In this document: piece by piece, positions 1 through 5,325 of the stretch
Layout: every line of letters starts with the position of its first letter
Numbering within the stretch: position 1 is the first letter of the stretch
Origin: Deltaproteobacteria bacterium
Lineage (GTDB): Bacteria > Desulfobacterota > Desulfobacteria > Desulfobacterales > UBA11574
Assembly (NCBI GenBank): GCA_019313025.1
Contig: JAFDCA010000557.1
Coordinates: 1-5,325 of the forward strand
Length of the DNA: 5,325 nt
Direction of reading: 5' to 3'
Translations under genes and position numbers: made by a program
Notes under the pieces: model-generated
The model's database searches: none
The model's input: only the letters and a program-made list of their open reading frames with translations
Told to the model about the DNA's origin: nothing

Positions 1-2
1 AT

Positions 3-413
3 ACACCTGCCGGCACGCTGTGGGTTATGGGGGATCTCAAAAAAATGAAACCAAAGTGGCTCATGGGGGTGAGTATCCAGGGATATGGATGTTCACTTTC
101 TCTGGGTATAGGCATTCCCATTCCCATACTTAATGAGGAGATTGTTCAATACACAGCGGTATCAGACGAGGATCTTTTTACCCAAATTGTCGACTATGGA
201 CATGATTATGGACACGGAATTTCAAAAAGCTACGGCCAGGTCAGCTACGCGGAACTTAAAAGCGGTCATATCAAATTTAGAGGGGAAGAAATCCCAACAG
301 CTCCGCTATCCAGCATCGTGAGAGCACGTGAAGTAGCTGAAATTTTAAAGAGGTGGATCCTAAAGGGTAAATTTTTAATCGGAGAACCGCAGTTTATGTT
401 GCCAACCCGGTAA
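3..413 (+). CDS. DUF39 homocysteine biosynthesis protein, C-terminal part (5' end outside window)
   Basis: The frame is open from the window edge, so the visible 136 residues are only the C-terminal part; the family is usually near 400 residues. The ATG at 27 is internal, because the residues before it (TPAGTLWV) continue the family pattern. Recognisable family stretches are GDLKKMKPKWLMGVS, the glycine-rich GYGCSLSLGIGIPIPILNEE, YTAVSDEDLFTQIVDYG, SYAELKSG and PTAPLSS. From established knowledge, this COG1900/DUF39 family makes homocysteine by transferring sulfur onto aspartate semialdehyde, giving methionine precursors in methanogens and sulfate reducers that lack the usual routes; it is cytosolic. 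Some members carry C-terminal CBS domains, and none is present here, so this is the short bacterial form. The TAA stop lies inside the first unit of the heptad repeat that follows. The family call is from memory of the sequence pattern; the reaction is inferred from the family. Confidence 0.85.
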   Translation, partial: TPAGTLWVMGDLKKMKPKWLMGVSIQGYGCSLSLGIGIPIPILNEEIVQYTAVSDEDLFTQIVDYGHDYGHGISKSYGQVSYAELKSGHIKFRGEEIPTAPLSSIVRAREVAEILKRWILKGKFLIGEPQFMLPTR

Positions 414-514
414 TAGGTAACAGGTTGTAAGTTAGGGGTATTGGGGCATAGGTAATGAATTAACATGACAGGATTCCCTTTAACCAACACCTATCACCAA
501 TAACCCGTTACCCA
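408..514. repeat. Degenerate 7-base repeat in two inverted arms
   Basis: The plus strand reads in sevens as CGGTAAT, AGGTAAC, AGGTTGT, AAGTTAG, GGGTATT, GGGGCAT, AGGTAAT (408-456). The minus strand, read down from 513, gives GGGTAAC, GGGTTAT, TGGTGAT, AGGTGTT, GGTTAAA (to 479). Both fit a loose NGGTNAT unit, and the two arms face each other. Pairing is imperfect: 415-426 matches 502-513 at 10 of 12 positions, and 439-453 matches 489-502 except for a small bulge. About 12 bases (427-438) are looped out and about 35 bases (454-488) form the end loop. The element fills nearly the whole gap between the DUF39 gene and thpR and supplies the DUF39 stop codon. It could fold in RNA as a long hairpin. 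Short heptanucleotide repeats are known in other bacteria, for example filamentous cyanobacteria; a link to those is not claimed. Confidence 0.6.
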
Positions 515-529
515 TGGCCTGATTTTTCT

Positions 530-1099
530 ATGTCGAAAACCATTCGAACGTTCATAGCCATTGAGATTCCTGAGAATATTATTTCCAAAATACAGGAACT
601 TCAGGAAAGCATAAAAGCCAAAGGTTTTAACATTAGATGGGTACGGCCTGAAAACATTCATCTGACCTTAAAATTTATAGGAGACGTTGAAGCGGCTAAA
701 ATCAGTGAAATTACTGAGGCCCTTTCTAAAACCGTGGAGGGATATATCCCGATTTCTCTTAAGTCAAAAGGGTTGGGTCTTTTTCCGGGTATAAAAAATC
801 CCCGTGTTTTGTGGGTTGGTCTCACAGGTCAACTTGAATCTTTGGTGAAACTTCAAAAAACACTGGATGAAAATTTAAAGGTGTTAGGTTTCCCTAAAGA
901 AAAAAGACCGTTCAAGGGACACCTCACCATGGGGCGAATAAAGGCTAAAATCGATGCGAAAAAGTTGGGTGATGCACTGATGAAGTTTAGGAACTTTGAA
1001 TCCGAAACATTTACTGCTGACCAGATTGTTTTGTACAAAAGCGAATTGAAGCCATCAGGGGCTGTTTATACAAAACTGGCGGGTGCAACATTCAGATAA
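530..1099 (+). CDS. thpR: RNA 2',3'-cyclic phosphodiesterase (ThpR/LigT family)
   Basis: At 189 residues this is the normal length for the family. The two catalytic HxTx motifs of the 2H phosphoesterase superfamily are intact: HLTL at residues 44-47 (in ENIHLTLKFIGD) and HLTM at 131-134 (in FKGHLTMGRIK). The N-terminal RTFIAIEIPE and the C-terminal IVLYKSELKPSGAVYTKL are also typical. The family opens 2',3'-cyclic phosphates on RNA ends to 2'-phosphates; its first members were found as tRNA half ligases, and its role in the cell is poorly defined. It is a soluble cytosolic enzyme. ATG 530 is the only usual start: upstream in frame there is no ATG, GTG or TTG before a stop at 461. No Shine-Dalgarno sequence is visible; the bases before the start are a T-rich stretch. 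The gene looks more AT-rich than alaS. Confidence 0.95.
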   Translation: MSKTIRTFIAIEIPENIISKIQELQESIKAKGFNIRWVRPENIHLTLKFIGDVEAAKISEITEALSKTVEGYIPISLKSKGLGLFPGIKNPRVLWVGLTGQLESLVKLQKTLDENLKVLGFPKEKRPFKGHLTMGRIKAKIDAKKLGDALMKFRNFESETFTADQIVLYKSELKPSGAVYTKLAGATFR

Positions 1100-1114
1100 T
1101 ATTTGAAGTTTCGC

Positions 1115-1147
1115 ACCATTATATGGTTGAGATCTCGGGGAGTTTTT
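1115..1147 (+). terminator. Weak possible terminator after thpR
   Basis: ACCAT-TAT-ATGGT (1115-1127) forms a 5-base-pair stem with a 3-base loop 15 bases after the thpR stop. It is followed by the palindrome GAGATCTC (1129-1136) and then GGGGAG with five Ts (1143-1147). The stem is short and AT-containing and does not directly abut the T-run, so this is a poor match to an intrinsic terminator. Its position after the last codon of thpR and before a long spacer is the main argument for it. Confidence 0.25.
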
Positions 1148-1184
1148 CTAAATCGTCGTTCCATAGATAATCTTTTATTAAAAC

Positions 1185-1231
1185 GCGTGATCACGCCTGT
1201 CGAAGATGCCGCTTGCGGTGAGGCGGACAGG
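1185..1231. repeat. 12-base palindrome joined to an inverted repeat (CCTGTC/GACAGG)
   Basis: GCGTGATCACGC (1185-1196) is a perfect 12-base palindrome. Overlapping its last base, CCTGTC (1196-1201) is inverted as GACAGG (1226-1231). Inside that pair lies GCCGC-TT-GCGGT (1208-1219), a short GC stem with a G-T pair at its base. The patch is clearly richer in GC than the bases around it. This arrangement of CCTGTC...GACAGG with GCGG inside resembles dispersed intergenic hairpins seen in many genomes, but I cannot count copies from one window. No T-run follows, so it does not look like an intrinsic terminator. Confidence 0.45.
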
Positions 1232-1347
1232 GCCTCGTGGCAAGGGCTCGTAAAGAAAGAACAGGAACCAAATTTATGAAAAGTCAGTAGGTTCACTGCG
1301 CAATCTGCATTTTTTTAAGAAACGATTTCGGTATGCGCCTGTTCTCT

Positions 1348-1527
1348 CTAACGATCCCAAGGCCACTCAAACAGCACCCGTTTTAAAAAAAGATCATCCA
1401 TTCCGGTCTCCGAGGCGTAGATTCTGCTCTCCGGCCTGTAAGCCCTGTGAGTTGGATGCCGAGCCGGATTGCGAATATAAAGAATTAAAAAAAACTCTCC
1501 CGAAAATAATTGGGTACAAAATTCGAG
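1348..1527 (-). other. Start-less minus-strand open frame, possible gene remnant or translated repeat
   Basis: On the minus strand a frame stays open for 59 codons between a TGA (1530-1528) and a TAG (1350-1348). It has no ATG, GTG or TTG until an ATG at 1401, which leaves only MDDLFLKRVLFEWPWDR. The residues before that ATG look protein-like, for example IRNPARHPTHRAY followed by RPESRIYASETG, which is unusual for random intergenic DNA. No ribosome binding site or start supports a complete gene. It may be the tail of a decayed gene or a dispersed intergenic repeat that happens to read open in this frame. I do not recognise a family and give it no function. Confidence 0.25.
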
Positions 1528-1590
1528 TCATAAATGAAACAGAACCTTGAGACCTTTGAAAAATGTTTGATTTTGTTCAAGACCAAGGCA

Positions 1591-1605
1591 GTTGAAAATT
1601 TCAAC
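1591..1605. promoter_or_regulatory. Operator-like palindrome GTTGAAA-A-TTTCAAC
   Basis: Two 7-base arms, GTTGAAA and TTTCAAC, are exact inverted copies around a single central A. The left arm contains the TTGAAA that I read as the -35 element of the recA promoter, which is where a repressor such as LexA would bind to block transcription. It does not match the enterobacterial (CTGT-N8-ACAG), Gram-positive (GAAC-N4-GTTC) or Geobacter-type LexA boxes. LexA sites differ strongly between bacterial lineages, so this is a candidate site with an unknown binding protein. Confidence 0.4.
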
Positions 1606-1619
1606 CACAGACATACATT
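1592..1619 (+). promoter_or_regulatory. Candidate sigma-70 promoter for recA
   Basis: TTGAAA (1592-1597, 5 of 6 to the -35 consensus) and TACATT (1614-1619, 4 of 6 to the -10 consensus) are separated by 16 bases. Transcription would start near 1626 and give a recA leader of about 90 bases. A weaker alternative is TTGGAT (1452-1457) and TATAAA (1476-1481) with an 18-base gap, which would give a much longer leader. The first is favoured for distance to recA and for the palindrome over its -35. Confidence 0.4.
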
Positions 1620-1648
1620 AAGTATTTCGAAGATTAAAATTTGAGCCT

Positions 1649-1680
1649 AACGCCGGGATTGGACAAAGGAGGGCGTTTTT
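1649..1680 (+). promoter_or_regulatory. Hairpin with T-run in the recA leader, possible attenuator
   Basis: AACGCC (1649-1654) pairs exactly with GGCGTT (1672-1677), followed by a run of five Ts ending at 1680. The 17-base loop and 6-base stem make it weak as an intrinsic terminator. The loop and the 3' edge contain AAGGAGG (1666-1672), a strong Shine-Dalgarno-like sequence with no start codon at a usable distance. It lies 34 bases upstream of the recA start, so if it forms it would affect recA messenger. Confidence 0.3.
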
Positions 1681-1714
1681 CATAGGCCACACCGTTGATT
1701 GATCGGAGGAAATA

Positions 1715-2743
1715 ATGAGCATTTCACCGGACAAAGAAAAAGCAGTAAAAACCGCTATGGTTCAGATAGAACGGCAGTTCGGCAAGGGTTCTATTATGAA
1801 GCTGGGCAGCAGTACTATTATTGATGTGCCGGTTATATCAACCGGATCCCTCGCACTTAATAAAGCACTGGGCATCGGTGGACTTCCCAGAGGAAGGGTC
1901 ATTGAAATTTATGGTCCTGAATCCTCCGGTAAAACCACACTTGCACTTCACGCCGTTTCAGAAGCCCAAAAGCAGGGTGGCGTCGTCGCTTTTATTGATG
2001 CGGAGCATGCCTTGGATACTTCCTACGCCAGAAAACTCGGCGTCAATTGTGACGAACTTCTGGTGGCCCAGCCGGATACGGGGGAACAGGCACTCGAGAT
2101 TGCGGATATGCTGGTGAGGAGCGGTGCATTGGATATCATAGTGATTGACTCTGTTGCCGCACTTGTGCCAAGGGCTGAGATAGAAGGCGAGATGGGGGAT
2201 TCACACATGGGACTTCAGGCCAGGCTTATGTCTCAAGCGTTGAGAAAATTAACCGGCACCATCAGCAAAACGATGACCGCGGTGATTTTCATTAACCAGA
2301 TTCGTATGAAAATCGGTGTGGTGTTCGGAAATCCTGAAACAACAACCGGTGGTAATGCGTTGAAATTCTATTCTTCAGTCAGACTCGACATCCGTCGTAT
2401 CGGTTCGATCAAAGATGGACAGGACATCGTGGGCAACCGAACCCGGGTTCGCGTTGTTAAAAATAAAATGGCACCGCCTTTTACAGAGGCGGAATTTGAC
2501 GTCCTTTATGGAACAGGAATATCACAGGCCGGAGACCTCCTCGACACAGGCGTTATGGCCGGTATCATCGAGAAAAGCGGTTCATGGTATTCCTATGATG
2601 GAGAAAGAATCGGCCAGGGACGTCAAAACGTGCTGAATTTCCTTAAAGATAATACGGATATATACAATTCCGCATTAAGTAAAGTCAAAGAAGCATTGGG
2701 TCTTTCGACAAAGAAACACGAAGGCACTGAAAAAGATTCGTGA
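1715..2743 (+). CDS. recA: RecA recombinase
   Basis: Complete at 342 residues, normal for bacterial RecA. The ATP-binding Walker A motif GPESSGKT is at residues 67-74, the catalytic glutamate is E97 in FIDAEHALD, and Walker B is [10 protein letters not shown] at 141-150. The DNA-binding loops are present: [10 protein letters not shown] (157-166) and the stretch from Q195 to about residue 213 with GNPETTTGG. The C-terminal domain ends in a short charged tail ([10 protein letters not shown]). RecA forms filaments on single-stranded DNA, carries out strand exchange and stimulates LexA self-cleavage in the SOS response. The start is fixed by GGAGG at 1705-1709, five bases before the ATG, and by the family N-terminus ([23 protein letters not shown]). 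Loop 2 has V203 in GVVFG where many RecAs have Met; the neighbouring Phe is kept. alaS follows 38 bases on. Confidence 0.99.
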   Translation: MSISPDKEKAVKTAMVQIERQFGKGSIMKLGSSTIIDVPVISTGSLALNKALGIGGLPRGRVIEIYGPESSGKTTLALHAVSEAQKQGGVVAFIDAEHALDTSYARKLGVNCDELLVAQPDTGEQALEIADMLVRSGALDIIVIDSVAALVPRAEIEGEMGDSHMGLQARLMSQALRKLTGTISKTMTAVIFINQIRMKIGVVFGNPETTTGGNALKFYSSVRLDIRRIGSIKDGQDIVGNRTRVRVVKNKMAPPFTEAEFDVLYGTGISQAGDLLDTGVMAGIIEKSGSWYSYDGERIGQGRQNVLNFLKDNTDIYNSALSKVKEALGLSTKKHEGTEKDS

Positions 2744-2781
2744 ATTGAATCATTTATTAAAATTTTAAAATGGAGTGAAGT
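2744..2781 (+). other. Short recA-alaS spacer with alaS ribosome binding site
   Basis: The 38 bases are strongly AT-rich (AAAATTTTAAAA at about 2759-2770) and carry the alaS Shine-Dalgarno GGAG at 2772-2775. There is no hairpin followed by a T-run, so transcription from recA should continue into alaS. Confidence 0.7.
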
Positions 2782-5325
2782 ATGACTGGCAACGAAGTGC
2801 GAAAGAAATTTCTTGAATATTTTCAAAAGTATAGTCACCAGATCGTAAGGAGTTCATCCCTTGTTCCCGCCGACGACCCCACTCTGCTGTTTACCAATGC
2901 GGGCATGGTGCAGTTTAAACGCTGCTTTTTAGGTGAAGAAAAAAGAGGCTATGTCAGGGCGGCTACGTCTCAGAAATGCGTTCGCGCCGGCGGCAAACAC
3001 AACGACCTGGAGAATGTCGGTTACACCGCACGGCACCATACCTTTTTTGAGATGCTGGGCAATTTTTCTTTTGGGGATTATTTCAAGGAAAAAGCCATTG
3101 ATTTTGGCTGGGATCTGCTGACAAACGGTTATGGACTGCCCGAAGAAAAACTGTGGGTTTCCATTTATCTTGATGATGACGAAGCCCATGAACTCTGGCA
3201 CAAAAACATTGGGGTGCCGGAAGAAAAGATCCTGCGCTTTGGTGAAGAGGATAACTTCTGGGCTATGGGTGATACCGGTCCCTGTGGACCCTGTAGCGAA
3301 ATCCATATGGACCGCGGAAAGGAATATGGTTGCGACCGGCCGGATTGCGGGGTCGACTGTGAATGCGACCGCTTTTTAGAAATTTGGAATTTGGTGTTTA
3401 TGCAATTCAACCGCGAAGCCTCCGGCAAGATGGAACCGCTACCCAAACCGAGCATTGACACAGGAATGGGGCTGGAACGGCTGATTGCCCTGATTCAGAA
3501 TGTTCCAACAAATTATGATATCGACTTGATCCGGCCCATCATGCAGAAGGTCGAACAACTTGCCGAAACGAAGCTGGGCCAAGCGTTGGAATCCGATGTG
3601 GCCATGAAGGTTATTGCCGATCACAGCCGAGCGGCTGCCTTTTTGATCGGCGACGGCATTTTGCCTTCTAACGAGGGCAGGGGATATGTGTTGCGTCGGA
3701 TCATGCGCCGGGCCATCCGTTATGGCCGCAACATCGGTCTGACCGATCCGTTTTTGCATAAAACAGCCGAAGTCGTATTTGACATCATGAAACCGGAATA
3801 TCCCGACCTTATGGATGCCAAAGCCTATATCACCAATGTTATCCAAAACGAAGAAGTTCGATTTTCAGAAACCCTGGATCACGGTCTTAAAATATTGAAC
3901 GACGGCCTGGCCAACCTGAAAGCCAAAGGCCAGACCCGGGTACCGGGGGACTTGATATTCAAACTCTACGATACTTATGGATTCCCGGTGGATATTGTCC
4001 AGGATGTGGTCAGGGATGAGAACTTGGACCTGGATATGGACGGCTATGATCAGGCAATGGAGAGACAACGGGCCAAGTCCAGAAAGACGGCGGCGTTTAC
4101 CAAGATCAGCGAGGCATATAAGAATCTTTCGGCAGAAGGCGTTATGCCTGAGTTTGTCGGTTATGATGCGACAACATGTGAGTCTAAAGTTCTTCTTCTG
4201 GTCCGAGACGGTCGGGAAGTTCAGGACGCGGTCAGCGGCCAAAGTGTTGAAGTCGTGACTGAAGCAACACCCTTTTACGGCGAGGCCGGTGGCCAGGTCG
4301 GCGACAGCGGCAAAATCACCGGTTCGAATTTTGAGATGGAAGTTATTGACACCATCAAAGATCCCACCGGGATCACCATCCACAAAGGCAACATGGTTTC
4401 AGGGAGTATGCAAAAAGGGCAGAATGTGACTCTGATGGTTGACACGACTTCGCGTAGCGCAACCGAGTGCAATCATACGGCCACCCATCTGCTTCATTTT
4501 GCCCTGAGAAAGGTTCTGGGTGACCATGTGAAGCAGGCTGGCTCTTTAGTGGCGCCGGACAGGTTCCGCTTCGATTTTACCCACTTTTCTCAGACCACCG
4601 CGAAAGAGCTGGCAGAGATTGAAACCCTCGTCAACCAGCGGATACGCGCCAACGTGCCGGTTGAGACCGTGGAGATGGATGCCGAGAAAGCCTTCAAATC
4701 AGGTGCCACCGCCCTTTTCGAAGAAAAATACGGCGATCGGGTCCGAATGGTTTCTTTACAAGACTTCAGTAAGGAGCTTTGCGGTGGGACCCATACAGGG
4801 GCCACCGGGAACATCGGTCTTTTCAAAATCGTTGAGGAATCGAGCGTGGCTTCAGGCATACGACGAATCGAAGCCTTGACCGGCGGAGCCGCCTTGGCGC
4901 ATATCCAAGAAACCGATAGGCTGCTCAACGACACCGCCCGCTTGCTCAAAGAGCGGCCCGACATCCTACCCCAACGGATCGAAAAAATGCTGGCCCATCA
5001 AAAATCCCTCGAAAAGGAAATCGATGGTTTGAAAGCAAAGATTGCCTCCGAAACGGTGGATGACATCGAGGCGGACGTTAAAATCATCAACGATGTCAAG
5101 GTTCTGGCCAAAAAGGTTGCGGTGGACCAGCCGGCGGCTTTGAGGGATTTGGCCGACAGGTTCAAGGACAAAATTCGGTCTGGCATCGTTGTATTGGGAA
5201 GTAGCGCCGGCAATAAAGCCATGCTGATCGTCATCGTGTCCAAAGATCTGACCCACCGGTTTCATGCCGGAGAGATCGTCAAACAGGTCGCGGCCGTTGT
5301 CGGCGGCGGCGGCGGTGGCAGACCG
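2782..5325 (+). CDS. alaS: Alanyl-tRNA synthetase (3' end outside window)
   Basis: The frame is open without a break for 848 codons to the window edge; bacterial AlaRS is near 875 residues, so only the last few dozen are missing. It charges tRNA-Ala with alanine in the cytosol. The class II catalytic core occupies about residues 1-250: FTNAGMVQF (37-45), RAGGKHNDLENVG (68-80), GNFSFGDY (93-100), GPCGPCSE (166-173), a cysteine cluster (C184, C189, C193, C195) and motif 3 GMGLER (228-233). A tRNA-recognition region follows. The editing domain has TPFYGEAGGQVGD (496-508) and all four zinc ligands, H565 and H569 in HTATH and C667 and H671 in CGGTH, so clearing of mischarged Ser/Gly should be intact. 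A helical linker and the C-Ala domain end at the usual GGGGGGRP. GGAG at 2772-2775 lies six bases before the ATG and supports this start. Co-transcription with recA is likely. Confidence 0.99.
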   Translation, partial: MTGNEVRKKFLEYFQKYSHQIVRSSSLVPADDPTLLFTNAGMVQFKRCFLGEEKRGYVRAATSQKCVRAGGKHNDLENVGYTARHHTFFEMLGNFSFGDYFKEKAIDFGWDLLTNGYGLPEEKLWVSIYLDDDEAHELWHKNIGVPEEKILRFGEEDNFWAMGDTGPCGPCSEIHMDRGKEYGCDRPDCGVDCECDRFLEIWNLVFMQFNREASGKMEPLPKPSIDTGMGLERLIALIQNVPTNYDIDLIRPIMQKVEQLAETKLGQALESDVAMKVIADHSRAAAFLIGDGILPSNEGRGYVLRRIMRRAIRYGRNIGLTDPFLHKTAEVVFDIMKPEYPDLMDAKAYITNVIQNEEVRFSETLDHGLKILNDGLANLKAKGQTRVPGDLIFKLYDTYGFPVDIVQDVVRDENLDLDMDGYDQAMERQRAKSRKTAAFTKISEAYKNLSAEGVMPEFVGYDATTCESKVLLLVRDGREVQDAVSGQSVEVVTEATPFYGEAGGQVGDSGKITGSNFEMEVIDTIKDPTGITIHKGNMVSGSMQKGQNVTLMVDTTSRSATECNHTATHLLHFALRKVLGDHVKQAGSLVAPDRFRFDFTHFSQTTAKELAEIETLVNQRIRANVPVETVEMDAEKAFKSGATALFEEKYGDRVRMVSLQDFSKELCGGTHTGATGNIGLFKIVEESSVASGIRRIEALTGGAALAHIQETDRLLNDTARLLKERPDILPQRIEKMLAHQKSLEKEIDGLKAKIASETVDDIEADVKIINDVKVLAKKVAVDQPAALRDLADRFKDKIRSGIVVLGSSAGNKAMLIVIVSKDLTHRFHAGEIVKQVAAVVGGGGGGRP

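Larger units (their letters stand above)
1100..1714. other. 615-base intergenic region upstream of recA
   Basis: No convincing gene lies here. From left to right it holds a small hairpin (1115-1127) and an 8-base palindrome followed by a T-run (1129-1147), a GC-rich palindrome and hairpin patch (1185-1231), a 7-base T-run (1310-1316), a minus-strand open frame without a start (1348-1527), an inverted repeat TCCGGC/GCCGGA (1430-1435 and 1463-1468) inside that frame, a candidate promoter with an operator-like palindrome (1591-1619), and a hairpin with a T-run (1649-1680) before the recA ribosome binding site. I see no tRNA, no CRISPR unit and no riboswitch that I recognise. Most of it is AT-rich, which makes the GC-rich patches at about 1194-1250 and 1400-1475 stand out. 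Confidence 0.7.

Noticed and set aside
27..413. ATG 27 as the true start of a small 128-residue protein
   Set aside because: The frame is open to the window edge and the residues before ATG 27 match the DUF39 family, so the gene begins outside the window.
266..490. 74-residue minus-strand open frame over the DUF39 end and the heptad repeat
   Set aside because: Its N-terminal part is simply the translated repeat and the rest is antisense to the DUF39 gene.
1066..1296. 76-residue minus-strand open frame over the thpR end and spacer
   Set aside because: It runs through the hairpin patch and the thpR 3' end in antisense and shows no family pattern.
1291..1310. GGTTCAC at 1290-1296 as half of a Geobacter-type LexA box
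   Set aside because: The required G and the ACC half do not follow at the right spacing, and it lies more than 400 bases from recA.
1301..1316. T-run at 1310-1316 as an intrinsic terminator
   Set aside because: Only a 3-base stem (GCA/TGC) precedes the seven Ts.
2735..2751. GATTC/GAATC hairpin across the recA stop as a terminator
   Set aside because: Only 5 base pairs, AT-rich, with a 7-base loop and no T-run; alaS starts 38 bases after recA with its own ribosome binding site.
3439..3846. 135-residue minus-strand open frame inside alaS, and a similar 125-residue one at 2929-3306
   Set aside because: Both are antisense shadows of the conserved AlaRS catalytic and tRNA-recognition regions.
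3865..4383. 172-residue minus-strand open frame inside alaS
   Set aside because: It lies wholly opposite the alaS coding frame, whose motifs are intact; it has no ribosome binding site and no recognisable domain, so it is a shadow frame.
5299..5316. GGC-type triplet run at the window end as a simple repeat
   Set aside because: It encodes the glycine run that is normal near the end of the AlaRS C-Ala domain.

Overview
The window holds four same-strand protein genes from what looks like a sulfate-reducing bacterium of the Desulfobacterota, probably Desulfobacterales. This placement is an inference. It rests on the DUF39 homocysteine-synthesis protein, a family typical of strict anaerobes such as sulfate reducers and methanogens, and on the gene order thpR-recA-alaS. 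No marker in the window fixes the taxon. Two genes run off the window: the DUF39 gene at its 5' end and alaS at its 3' end.

Layout. Positions 3-413 carry the C-terminal part of the DUF39 gene. Positions 414-529 are a spacer filled by a degenerate 7-base repeat arranged as two inverted arms. Positions 530-1099 are thpR, an RNA 2',3'-cyclic phosphodiesterase. Positions 1100-1714 are a 615-base non-coding stretch with a palindrome-plus-hairpin patch, a minus-strand open frame that looks like a remnant or repeat, a plausible promoter overlapped by a 15-base operator-like palindrome, and a hairpin with a T-run close to recA. Positions 1715-2743 are recA, complete, with a strong ribosome binding site. 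Positions 2782-5325 are alaS, open for 848 codons to the window edge and lacking only its last few dozen residues.

How the genes relate. recA and alaS are 38 bases apart with no terminator between them, so co-transcription is likely; in function they are unrelated (DNA recombination and SOS signalling versus alanyl-tRNA charging). The long spacer before recA suggests recA starts its own transcription unit. thpR and the DUF39 gene are separated by the repeat, and thpR has no visible Shine-Dalgarno sequence.

The coding content is ordinary housekeeping, and I see no new multi-gene system. The points worth a second look are non-coding: the heptad repeat between DUF39 and thpR, and the control region of recA, where no SOS box of a type I know can be found but a clean GTTGAAA-A-TTTCAAC palindrome sits on the predicted -35 element.
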